A stretch of 64,000 bases of DNA. It comes from Aeromicrobium phragmitis. GTDB lineage: Bacteria > Actinomycetota > Actinomycetes > Propionibacteriales > Nocardioidaceae. Below are positions 9,721 through 16,097 of this stretch, piece after piece. Where the stretch lies: assembly GCF_003674095.1 (NCBI RefSeq), contig NZ_RDBF01000008.1, positions 62,001 through 126,000 of the forward strand, read 5' to 3'. How positions within the stretch are numbered: position 1 is the stretch's first letter; every line of letters starts with the position of its first letter. Under the pieces are notes generated by a model. It did no database searches, was not told the DNA's origin, and was given only the letters and a program-made list of their open reading frames with translations. The position numbers were made by a program, and so were the translations under genes.

Positions 9721-10500
9721 ATGGATACCACTTCTCTGTTCTCACTCGAGGGCCGCGCTGCGCTGGTCACCGGCGGGTCTCGCGGCATCGGCCGCATGAT
9801 CGCCGAGGGCTTCCTGCGGCAGGGCGCCCGCGTCTACATCACCGCCCGGAAGGCGGAGGCGTGCGACCAGACGGCTCGCGAGCTCTCCGAACTGGGGACC
9901 TGCGTCTCGCTACCGGGAGACATCGCGAGCCCGGAGGGAATGGGCGACGTGGTGTCGCGGCTGCGCGAGCACGAGTCCACCCTCGACATCCTGGTCAACA
10001 ACGCCGGCGCCGCGTGGGGAGCGCCGTTCGACGAGTTCCCGGAGAACGGCTGGGACAAGGTGATGGATCTCAACGTCAAGGCGCTGTTCTTCCTGACCCA
10101 GACGTTGGCTCCCGAGCTGCGCGAAGCTGCTGCGGCGAACGGTCACCTCGCGAAGGTCGTCAACATCGCGTCCATCGACGGCATGAGCGTCAACCCGGGG
10201 GAGACGTACAGCTACCACGCCAGCAAGGCGGCGGTGATCCATCTGACCCGCAAGATGGGGTTGCGGCTGATCGAGGACGGCATCGTCGTCAACGGCATCG
10301 CGCCGGGCGCCTTCGCGTCGGACATGAACCGCGACGCTCGCGACCACGCCGAGGAGATCAAGTCGTCGATCCCCGCTGGCCGCATCGGCACACCCGAGGA
10401 CATGGCCGCCGCGGCGATCTACCTCGCGTCGCGTGCCGGCGACTACGTCGTCGGCACGACGGTCGCCGTCGACGGCGGCGTGACCTGGGCTCGAGGGTGA
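9721..10500 (+). CDS. Short-chain dehydrogenase/reductase
   Basis: NAD(P)-dependent SDR of 259 aa. The cofactor loop TGGSRGIG, the NNAG motif and the catalytic YSYHASK are present, followed by the usual C-terminal substrate-binding region. ATG 9721 follows AGGAGG at 9711-9716; an upstream start at 9688 would overlap the previous stop and is less likely. Position behind an acyl-CoA dehydrogenase suggests a hydroxyacyl or ketoacyl substrate, but specificity is unknown. Confidence 0.88.
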   Translation: MDTTSLFSLEGRAALVTGGSRGIGRMIAEGFLRQGARVYITARKAEACDQTARELSELGTCVSLPGDIASPEGMGDVVSRLREHESTLDILVNNAGAAWGAPFDEFPENGWDKVMDLNVKALFFLTQTLAPELREAAAANGHLAKVVNIASIDGMSVNPGETYSYHASKAAVIHLTRKMGLRLIEDGIVVNGIAPGAFASDMNRDARDHAEEIKSSIPAGRIGTPEDMAAAAIYLASRAGDYVVGTTVAVDGGVTWARG

Positions 10501-10506
10501 GCACCG

Positions 10507-10538
10507 GCCCGTGGCCGGCCGCCGTGGCGGCCACGGGC
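10507..10538. terminator. GC-rich inverted repeat between convergent genes
   Basis: Perfect 11-bp arms (10507-10517 and 10528-10538, GCCCGTGGCCG and its complement) with a 10-nt loop lie in the 46-bp gap between the SDR gene and the convergent oxidoreductase. No T-run follows on either side, so intrinsic termination is only likely, not certain. Confidence 0.5.
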
Positions 10539-10546
10539 ACCTCGCC

Positions 10547-11548
10547 TCAGATCCGGACGATGGCCTTGCCGATGTTGCCGCCGCGCAGCATCTCGATGAA
10601 GGCGTCGGGCGTCTTGTCGAGGCCCTCCGTCACCGTCTCGCGATAGTGGATCCGACCTTCCTCCACCCACCGCGTCACGGTATCGAGGAACTCCGGGCGC
10701 AAACTCGCATGATCGGTCGAGATGAACCCGCGGATCGTGATGCGTCGACCGATGACCTGGAAGAGGTCGGCCTGCAGCGCCCGCTGCTGTGGGGCGGTGT
10801 CGTAATCGGCGATGATGCCGCACATCGCGATGCGCCCGTTGAGGCGCATCGCCTCGATGGCGGCCGCGAGGTGCTCGCCGCCGACGTTGTCGAAGTACAC
10901 GTCCAGCCCGCCGGGCGCGACAGCTGACAGGAGCTCTCGTACGGGGCCGCTGCGGTAGTTGAAACAGGCGTCGAATCCGAGCAGGTCCTCGACGAGGCGA
11001 GCCTTCTCGTCGGAGCCCGCGCTGCCCACGACGCGCGTGGCGCCCATGAGGCGCGCGAACTGACCCACCAACCCACCGACCGCCCCGGCGGCACCCGAGA
11101 CGAAGAGCGTGTCGCCTTCGCGCAGCGATGCCACCTCCTGGAGCCCGGCGTAGGCCGTCAGGCCGGGCATGCCGAGGATGCCCAGGTGGTACGAGAGCGG
11201 CAGGGAGGTCTCCGGCAGCGGGTCGGTCGCCGCGGCGTCGAGGATCGCTAGGTCGCGCCAGCCGCGCATGTGCCGGACGGCGGTGCCCACCGGCCGGTCC
11301 GGCGATCGCGACGCCACGACGGTGCCGACCGCCCCGCCGTCGAGCGGAGCGTCAAGGCGGTACGGCGGAACGTACGACGGACGATCGTCCATCCGTGGCC
11401 GCATATAGGGATCGACGGAGAGCACCTCGTTGCGGACGAGGACCTGTCCTTCGGCGAGCTCGGGTAACTCCACCCGCTGCAACGCGAAGTTGTCGCGCGT
11501 CGGGGCACCGCTCGGCCGACTGCTGAGGACGAATTGGCGCGCCTCCAT
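10547..11548 (-). CDS. NADP-dependent oxidoreductase, zinc-independent MDR family
   Basis: Medium-chain reductase of the leukotriene B4 12-hydroxydehydrogenase/curcumin reductase type, 333 aa, expected to reduce alpha,beta-unsaturated carbonyls with NADPH. The motif DPYMRPRM near the N-terminus and the nucleotide loop SGAAGAVGGLVGQ are typical; no structural zinc cysteines are seen. The start follows GAAGGGAGA on the minus strand. It converges on the SDR gene and is preceded by a perfect 14-bp palindrome that overlaps a TATGAT box, so it is probably under a local repressor. Confidence 0.88.
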   Translation of the reverse strand: MEARQFVLSSRPSGAPTRDNFALQRVELPELAEGQVLVRNEVLSVDPYMRPRMDDRPSYVPPYRLDAPLDGGAVGTVVASRSPDRPVGTAVRHMRGWRDLAILDAAATDPLPETSLPLSYHLGILGMPGLTAYAGLQEVASLREGDTLFVSGAAGAVGGLVGQFARLMGATRVVGSAGSDEKARLVEDLLGFDACFNYRSGPVRELLSAVAPGGLDVYFDNVGGEHLAAAIEAMRLNGRIAMCGIIADYDTAPQQRALQADLFQVIGRRITIRGFISTDHASLRPEFLDTVTRWVEEGRIHYRETVTEGLDKTPDAFIEMLRGGNIGKAIVRI

Positions 11549-11568
11549 GCGTCTCCCTTCATCGAACC

Positions 11569-11584
11569 TGATGTCGACATCATA
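11569..11584 (-). promoter_or_regulatory. Perfect palindrome overlapping a -10 box
   Basis: TGATGTCGACATCA at 11569-11582 is a perfect 14-bp palindrome lying 21 bp upstream of the oxidoreductase start. On the minus strand a TATGAT hexamer (11579-11584) overlaps it. No good -35 is visible. The arrangement suits a repressor that responds to electrophiles or quinones, but the regulator is unknown. Confidence 0.5.
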
Positions 11585-11639
11585 TTGTCCCGCGGCCGTC
11601 GGGGAGCGTCGGCGCGCGGTGTCGACGCGAGCTCGGGAG

Positions 11640-11675
11640 AGAAAGCGAGGGCCCCTGGCGATGCCAGGGGCCCTC
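11640..11675 (-). terminator. Intrinsic terminator of the tRNA operon
   Basis: A 13-bp perfect stem (11647-11659 with 11663-11675) closed by a 3-nt loop is followed on the minus strand by a pyrimidine run beginning GCTTTCTCTC. It lies directly downstream of tRNA-Val. Confidence 0.8.
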
Positions 11676-11680
11676 TCAGG

Positions 11681-11752
11681 TGGGCGATACTGGGTTTGAA
11701 CCAGTGACCTCTTCCGTGTCAGGGAAGCGCGCTACCGCTGCGCCAATCGCCC
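11681..11752 (-). tRNA. tRNA-Val(GAC)
   Basis: 72-nt cloverleaf on the minus strand. The acceptor GGGCGAT pairs with ATCGCCC, the discriminator is A, and the anticodon loop CTGACAC reads GAC between CTTCC and GGAAG. No CCA is encoded. Last member of a Gly-Cys-Val operon. Its body is nearly identical to the tRNA-Val(CAC) at 14611. Confidence 0.95.
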
Positions 11753-11772
11753 GTGATGTTGAGTTGTGTTCG

Positions 11773-11843
11773 AGGTGGGTACGGGATTTGAACCCGTGTA
11801 AACGGATTTGCAGTCCGTTGCCTCGCCTCTCGGCCAACCCACC
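11773..11843 (-). tRNA. tRNA-Cys(GCA)
   Basis: 71-nt cloverleaf on the minus strand with acceptor GGTGGGT/ACCCACC, discriminator U as expected for cysteine, and anticodon loop CTGCAAA (GCA). CCA is not encoded. Middle gene of the tRNA operon. Confidence 0.95.
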
Positions 11844-11872
11844 ACTGGATGGGTCCGGCGAGACCCGCTCCG

Positions 11873-11944
11873 AGCGGATGACGGGATTCGAACCCGCGAC
11901 CCTCACCTTGGCAAGGTGATGCTCTACCACTGAGCCACATCCGC
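11873..11944 (-). tRNA. tRNA-Gly(GCC)
   Basis: 72-nt cloverleaf on the minus strand with acceptor GCGGATG/CATCCGC, discriminator U and anticodon loop TTGCCAA (GCC). CCA is not encoded. First gene of the operon, about 20 nt behind the predicted transcription start. Confidence 0.95.
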
Positions 11945-11971
11945 GCTGCCTTCAACAGCAGGCGTCACAGA

Positions 11972-12000
11972 ACATTACACGGTCCTCCCAAGGCGTCCAA
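11972..12000 (-). promoter_or_regulatory. Promoter of the Gly-Cys-Val tRNA operon
   Basis: On the minus strand TTGGAC (11995-12000) and TAATGT (11972-11977) are spaced by 17 bases. The predicted start near 11965 lies about 20 nt before mature tRNA-Gly. Confidence 0.65.
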
Positions 12001-12013
12001 CAGGGGGTCGGCA

Positions 12014-12019
12014 TAGGGT
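12014..12019 (+). promoter_or_regulatory. -10 box TAGGGT, probable leaderless start
   Basis: TAGGGT ends 6 nt before ATG 12026, so transcription would begin at or next to the start codon. It is divergent from the tRNA promoter. Confidence 0.5.
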
Positions 12020-12025
12020 CGAGGC

Positions 12026-12859
12026 ATGAAAGCTTGGGTGAACGGACGGGTGCTCGATTCTCCCCGCGATCTGGCGGTGAACGTCCTCGATCACGGGATC
12101 GTGGTGGGCGACGGTGTGTTCGAGACGGTGGCCGTTTCGCAGGGTCAGCCGTTCGCCCTCACCCGTCACCTCGATCGGCTGGTCCGCTCCGCCGAGGGGC
12201 TCGGGATCGGGACGCCGGACATCGACGCGATCCGCGCGGGGGTCGGCGAGACGATCGCGGGGCAGAATCTCCCCTTCGGCCGGGTGCGGATCACGGTCAC
12301 GTCGGGGGAGGGGCCGCTCGGCTCGCCCCGGGGCGAGGGTCCGGCGACCATGATCATTGTCACAGAGCCCGCGGAGCGGCCCGGCGATGTCGCCGAGATC
12401 GTGACCGTGCCGTGGGTGCGCAATGAGCGCGGTGCGCTCGCCGGGCTGAAGACGACCAGTTACGCCGAGAACGCCCTCATGATCGAGTACGCCCGGTCGC
12501 GAGGTGCCTCCGAAGCCGTCATGGCCAACACGCGGGGCGAGCTGTGCGAGGGCACCGGATCGAATGTCATGTACGCGCTCGACGGTCGGCTGGTGACCCC
12601 CACACTCGCCTCGGGCTGTCTTGCGGGAGTCACGCGCGCGCTGGCGCTGGAATGGCTCGCGGACGAGATCGAGGTGGTGGAGCGGGACGCGCCGTTGGAG
12701 GTGCTGAACGAAGCCGACGAGGTGATCTTGCTCGGCACGACGCGTGACGTGCAGGCCATCGCGCGGGTCGATGACCGCGACGTGCCCGCACCTGGCCCGC
12801 TGACCCGGCGGGCTCAGGAGATCTGGGCGCGCGAGGCAGCCAAGAATGTCGATCCGTGA
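12026..12859 (+). CDS. Aminotransferase class IV / aminodeoxychorismate lyase-like PLP enzyme
   Basis: Fold-type IV PLP enzyme of 277 aa. The Schiff-base lysine lies in GLKTTSYAENAL, the cofactor phosphate contact is in ELCEGTGSNV, and the N-terminal DHGIVVGDGVFET matches both PabC and branched-chain or D-amino acid aminotransferases. The length fits PabC (4-amino-4-deoxychorismate to 4-aminobenzoate plus pyruvate, for folate). Without a neighbouring pabA/pabB the precise reaction stays open. The start is supported by TAGGGT six bases upstream. Confidence 0.8.
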   Translation: MKAWVNGRVLDSPRDLAVNVLDHGIVVGDGVFETVAVSQGQPFALTRHLDRLVRSAEGLGIGTPDIDAIRAGVGETIAGQNLPFGRVRITVTSGEGPLGSPRGEGPATMIIVTEPAERPGDVAEIVTVPWVRNERGALAGLKTTSYAENALMIEYARSRGASEAVMANTRGELCEGTGSNVMYALDGRLVTPTLASGCLAGVTRALALEWLADEIEVVERDAPLEVLNEADEVILLGTTRDVQAIARVDDRDVPAPGPLTRRAQEIWAREAAKNVDP

Positions 12860-12872
12860 GAATCGAAACCCG

Positions 12873-12878
12873 TACAGT
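12873..12878 (+). promoter_or_regulatory. -10 box TACAGT, probable leaderless start
   Basis: TACAGT ends 7 nt before ATG 12886 and selects this start over the GTG at 12856. Confidence 0.45.
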
Positions 12879-12885
12879 GCAGCGC

Positions 12886-13224
12886 ATGAGCGAATCCCTG
12901 CCGGTGCATCGTGAGGACGGCGAGCTCGTGGGTTTCCTGACCGAGGGCGATGGCCGGTGGACGGCCGCAACGGTCTTCGGGTACCCGTTGAGCGAGCACG
13001 AGACCCGCGAGGACGGCGAGGATGCGCTCGTCGGCAAGGGGTTGTCGTATCTCGCCGAGCGATGGGCCGTGCAGCGTGACGACGTCTGGATGCGTGCGGA
13101 GCTGGTCGAGGCCAGCCCGTCCCACGTGACCGTGCAGCTCGTCGACATGAGTCACCCGGATCGTTACGGGGAGCGGGTCGAACTCGCCGCGCCGGTGACC
13201 ACGGGCCTGCGCCTCGAGCGCTGA
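12886..13224 (+). CDS. Conserved hypothetical protein
   Basis: Small soluble protein of 112 aa, no signal peptide or membrane segment. The composition is acidic, with the segments HREDGELVGFLTEGD and GYPLSEHETREDGED suggesting a compact beta-rich fold. I do not recognise a functional family. ATG 12886 is preferred to GTG 12856 (which overlaps the previous stop) because a TACAGT box precedes it by 7 nt. It converges on the DUF222/HNH gene. Confidence 0.7.
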   Translation: MSESLPVHREDGELVGFLTEGDGRWTAATVFGYPLSEHETREDGEDALVGKGLSYLAERWAVQRDDVWMRAELVEASPSHVTVQLVDMSHPDRYGERVELAAPVTTGLRLER

Positions 13225-13247
13225 CGAGCATTCCCGCTCGTCCCGAT

Positions 13248-14483
13248 TCACGGCGGCGCGAGGGCGGGGTCCCCGCGCTGACGCCGGTGCTGCGCGAGAC
13301 GTTCGCGCCAGGCCCGGCGGATGCGTCGGGTGTCGTGGTCGTGGAATTCGAATCGGCCTTGGCCGGTCGCGGTGATGGTCAGCAGTCTGCGGTGGACGAG
13401 TCGGTGACACCTGGGGCAGAGACCGATGAGATTGTCGAGGTCGGTGGGTCCGCCGTGGGACCACCAGTGGGCGTGGTGGATCTCCAGATGGGTGTTGCGG
13501 CAGCCGGGTGCGGCGCATTCGTCGCGCTGTCGGGCGAGGACGGCGCGGCGTTGGGTGCGGGTGGCGAGGCGGCGGGTGCGGCCGACGTCGAGGACGTCGG
13601 CATGTCCGCCGCGGTGGCGGCGGGTGAGAAACGCGGTCAGGTCCCCGGTGCAGGTGAGGTACTCCAGCAGCTGCGGTCCGATGGCACCGAACCCGGACAG
13701 CGACGCGGGCGGCTCGGACGCGTCGGGGCGAAGCGCGTCCGCGTCGACATGCACGGACAGGTGCGGGCGGATGCCGCGGTCGGACGGCAGACCGTGTTCG
13801 AGGATCGTGTCGAGAAGCTCGCTGAGGGCGTCGACGCGTCGCTGGCTGCCGGTGCGGGTGTCGCCGGCCTCACGCGGTGCGCCGAGGCTGCCCAGGAGCG
13901 CGCGGAGCTTGCCGCCGAGGTCGGCGGCCAGGAACCCGCTCACATGCCAGCCCGAGGGCACTGGCGTGACCTGGATGTCCTCGCGGTCCATCCCCCGCGC
14001 CCACGTGGCATCGAGCTCGTCGGGGTGCACGGCTTCGCGCAGCGCCCGCACCACCCGGTGCAGGTCACCGGGCTCGCAGGTCTCGGCGACCGGAACCAGC
14101 CACTCCTGCGCGTCGGTGATCGTTCGAGCGCCCACGTGCCGCAGGCCGTAGGTGAACTGCTGCAGGTGGCCCAGCCGTATCCGGCCGGCGGCGGCTGATT
14201 GCGCGACGTGGGGCAGCGTGCGCAAGGAGTGTGCCGCCGCGACGAGGGCGCGGGCGTCGCGGGCCGACAGCCGTAGTTCGCGCCGGGCCCAGGACTGCAC
14301 GCCGGAGGCGCCCTCGGTCTCGTACTCCCGTGTCTCCTCGACCCGGCCGATGACCTCGGCCTTCGCGGCGTCGAGTGCGTCCTGCGCGGCCTGGATCGCC
14401 CGCAACGTGTCCAGATCGCCGACCCCACCGGCGAGTGCTCGGGCAGCTTCGCGGAGCGTCTCGATGATGGGGTTATCGGCCAT
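13248..14483 (-). CDS. DUF222 domain / HNH endonuclease (13E12-repeat-like)
   Basis: 411 aa. The N-terminal and middle part matches the DUF222 domain of the mycobacterial 13E12 repeat family; the C-terminus holds an HNH nuclease, CAAPGCRNTHLEIHHAHWW followed by NLIGLCPRCHRLVH, with two zinc-binding CxxC-type pairs and the catalytic histidines. The family is common and often multicopy in actinobacteria; its biological role is unsettled. A GTG at 14516 is in frame, but a perfect SOS box at 14495-14510 would then be inside the gene, so ATG 14483 is preferred. LexA control implies induction by DNA damage. Confidence 0.85.
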   Translation of the reverse strand: MADNPIIETLREAARALAGGVGDLDTLRAIQAAQDALDAAKAEVIGRVEETREYETEGASGVQSWARRELRLSARDARALVAAAHSLRTLPHVAQSAAAGRIRLGHLQQFTYGLRHVGARTITDAQEWLVPVAETCEPGDLHRVVRALREAVHPDELDATWARGMDREDIQVTPVPSGWHVSGFLAADLGGKLRALLGSLGAPREAGDTRTGSQRRVDALSELLDTILEHGLPSDRGIRPHLSVHVDADALRPDASEPPASLSGFGAIGPQLLEYLTCTGDLTAFLTRRHRGGHADVLDVGRTRRLATRTQRRAVLARQRDECAAPGCRNTHLEIHHAHWWSHGGPTDLDNLIGLCPRCHRLVHRRLLTITATGQGRFEFHDHDTRRIRRAWRERLAQHRRQRGDPALAPP

Positions 14484-14494
14484 ACCCCAGTCTA

Positions 14495-14510
14495 TCGAAC
14501 GCGTGTTCGA
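14495..14510 (-). promoter_or_regulatory. SOS (LexA) box, perfect consensus
   Basis: TCGAACGCGTGTTCGA matches the actinobacterial LexA consensus TCGAAC-N4-GTTCGA at all 12 positions; the outer pair A/T extends the symmetry. It lies 12 nt upstream of ATG 14483 of the DUF222/HNH gene. Confidence 0.85.
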
Positions 14511-14565
14511 TGACACGGCGAAGCGGACGCGTGTCTGTGGGAAAACCCGGGCGGGGGAGGTGCTG

Positions 14566-14595
14566 TGGAAGGAGGCTGGGGGCGTGCGCTAAAGT
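14566..14595 (+). promoter_or_regulatory. Possible promoter of tRNA-Val(CAC)
   Basis: TGGAAG (14566-14571) and TAAAGT (14590-14595) with an 18-nt spacer place the start shortly before the tRNA at 14611. The -10 box is good, the -35 weak. Confidence 0.45.
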
Positions 14596-14610
14596 GTCCA
14601 ACGCACTCAG

Positions 14611-14682
14611 GGGCGATTGGCGCAGTGGTAGCGCGCTTCGTTCACACCGAAGAGGTCACTGGTTCGAACCCAGTATCGCCCA
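14611..14682 (+). tRNA. tRNA-Val(CAC)
   Basis: 72-nt cloverleaf with acceptor GGGCGAT/ATCGCCC, discriminator A and the anticodon CAC in the loop TTCACAC. CCA is not encoded. Outside the anticodon arm it differs from tRNA-Val(GAC) at only two positions. It stands alone with its own terminator and borders an AT-richer, gene-poor stretch. Confidence 0.95.
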
Positions 14683-14691
14683 CCGAGCAGG

Positions 14692-14716
14692 AACCCCGGT
14701 ACGCCGGGGTTTTTTC
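14692..14716 (+). terminator. Intrinsic terminator of tRNA-Val(CAC)
   Basis: Stem AACCCCGG/CCGGGGTT with a 4-nt loop, followed by a run of six T starting at 14710. Canonical Rho-independent terminator. Confidence 0.88.
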
Positions 14717-14757
14717 TTGTCACGACGAAGACCTCGCACGGCTCAGAAGGCCGAAAG

Positions 14758-14841
14758 GTACACACTTTCTACACATCGCCGTGTACTAGACGGGGGAGGT
14801 TCGTGGGAAGTTGCGCGCCGGTACACACTCCGCGTGTGTAC
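14758..14841. repeat. GTACAC/GTGTAC repeat cluster with perfect inverted repeat
   Basis: GTACACAC at 14758, GTGTAC at 14781 and a perfect pair GTACACAC-N5-GTGTGTAC at 14821-14841 lie between the tRNA terminator and the next gene. Another GTACACA occurs at 15472. The symmetric spacing suggests an operator for a dimeric regulator; no regulator gene is adjacent. Confidence 0.45.
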
Positions 14842-14875
14842 TGCTGGACTGCTCCGCGTCGCCGGTTCTCGCGGT

Positions 14876-14881
14876 TACAGT
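14876..14881 (+). promoter_or_regulatory. -10 box TACAGT, probable leaderless start
   Basis: TACAGT ends 6 nt before GTG 14888 and supports that start. Confidence 0.45.
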
Positions 14882-14887
14882 GCAAAC

Positions 14888-15364
14888 GTGAGTGCGAGCG
14901 TGAGCCTGTTGAGTGCGGTGCTTGGTGCTGCCGCTGTGCTGTTCGTGGCCTTCTACCAAGCGCGGAAGACCCACGAGCGCGAACGTAAGGCGAAGCTGGC
15001 TGAGGTCTACGCTGACTTCCTCCGCTGCGTTGAGGCGGAGAACGATGCGCCACGAAACCCTGATGTACTCCGTACAACAGAGGCGCACGCGCTAGTGGAT
15101 CTCATGGGGTCACGCCGTACCGCTGGTGAAGCTGATTACGTGTTCGGCACCAGTCCGGATGAGATGGATCGAATTTATGCGATTGAGGCCTTCAAATGCT
15201 CTGCTCGGATCGACATAGCCATTGGGCTCTTCGACAGGATCAAAGCCAAGCGCCTCTACCTTGAACGGCTCCGGGAGGACAACAAGCGTTTTGGAGAAGA
15301 GAGTCCAAAGATTGCTTGGTACAGGACTCCTTGGCGCTGGTTACAGTTCTGGGTGTTGGCGTAG
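14888..15364 (+). CDS. Hypothetical protein with one N-terminal membrane helix
   Basis: 158 aa; residues about 5-22 (LLSAVLGAAAVLFVAFYQA) form a single transmembrane helix followed by the charged stretch RKTHERERKAKLAEVYADF and a helical cytoplasmic domain. I recognise no family. The gene is clearly less GC-rich than its neighbours, follows a tRNA gene and sits next to GTACAC repeats, which together suggest horizontally acquired cargo. GTG 14888 is preferred because a TACAGT box lies 6 nt upstream; the frame is open further upstream but would run through the tRNA. Confidence 0.55.
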   Translation: MSASVSLLSAVLGAAAVLFVAFYQARKTHERERKAKLAEVYADFLRCVEAENDAPRNPDVLRTTEAHALVDLMGSRRTAGEADYVFGTSPDEMDRIYAIEAFKCSARIDIAIGLFDRIKAKRLYLERLREDNKRFGEESPKIAWYRTPWRWLQFWVLA

Positions 15365-16097
15365 AAGGCCCCGGTCCTAGCTCGCGGTGTGGTCGAGTCA
15401 CGCGAGTGACGCGTTTTTCGGCTGTTATAAGCGAATAGTTCATATGCGCCTTTTCCTCCCGTACACATCTTTCTTCAAGATGCGCAACTCACGTCACCAG
15501 TACGTCACTTTTCGGACCCAAAAACGGAAGGGACACCATGTGTGAGTAACGCATAGTGACGCTTTCGGTGACGCGTTCAGTAGGTGACGGCTCCATCGGT
15601 GAGCTTCAATCCGGTGAACATTTCGGACGCCTCCGGCACCTCGTTTAGTCGTTGCTCCAACCTGCCCATACGGACGCCGAGCTTCTTGTTGGAGATAGGT
15701 GTGACCTGAGCGGAGCGGCACCAACAGGCGTAGCTCTCGGGTAGCTCAGCGGAGAGCACTTCAGCTTCAGCCTCGGCGTTCGCGTTCTCGGCCGTCGTCG
15801 CGTCCCATCCGCGGCCGTGGGCGGACGAGCGCGAAGGCGACTCCCGGCCCCACTCCTGCGCACGTTCGGCCGTGACCTGGGGCCGCTGAGGGGTGGCGGC
15901 GTCTTCTTCCTTGCTCGCGCCCAGCCTGCGCGGGCGGACCGTCACTGCGATCCAACGCTCGGTCCGACACGCCGCCTTCTTGTCGAGGAAAACTCGGTCG
16001 TCCGGTTACGGTCGACATGCCGGATCTGTCGCATGACGTTCGCGCCACGTCGAGACGGCAGGGCACGACGTCGTCACCAGCCCGAGAAGGGGGCACC
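15365..16097. other. Gene-poor, AT-richer stretch
   Basis: Apart from one doubtful minus-strand frame (15577-15945) I see no gene. The stretch has the short repeat GTGACGCGTT at 15406 and 15568, with GTGACGC at 15556 and GTGACGG at 15584. No integrase, transposase or second copy of the tRNA 3' end is visible. It may be a decayed insertion beside tRNA-Val(CAC). Confidence 0.4.
15577..15945 (-). CDS. Doubtful hypothetical protein
   Basis: A 122-aa frame, low-complexity and alanine/glutamate-rich in the middle, with a more protein-like C-terminus (ELPESYACWCRSAQVTPIS and the GRLEQRLNEVPEASEMF segment). No family recognised, no ribosome site or promoter seen. It could be the remnant C-terminus of a gene from the decayed island or not coding at all. 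Confidence 0.25.
   Translation of the reverse strand: MTVRPRRLGASKEEDAATPQRPQVTAERAQEWGRESPSRSSAHGRGWDATTAENANAEAEAEVLSAELPESYACWCRSAQVTPISNKKLGVRMGRLEQRLNEVPEASEMFTGLKLTDGAVTY

Noticed and set aside
8172-9797. 541-codon minus-strand frame opposite the acyl-CoA dehydrogenase
   Set aside because: It mirrors a well-supported gene, has no recognisable domains, and starts within another gene.
14484-14516. GTG 14516 as start of the DUF222/HNH gene
   Set aside because: It would put a perfect SOS box inside the coding region; ATG 14483 leaves the box just upstream.
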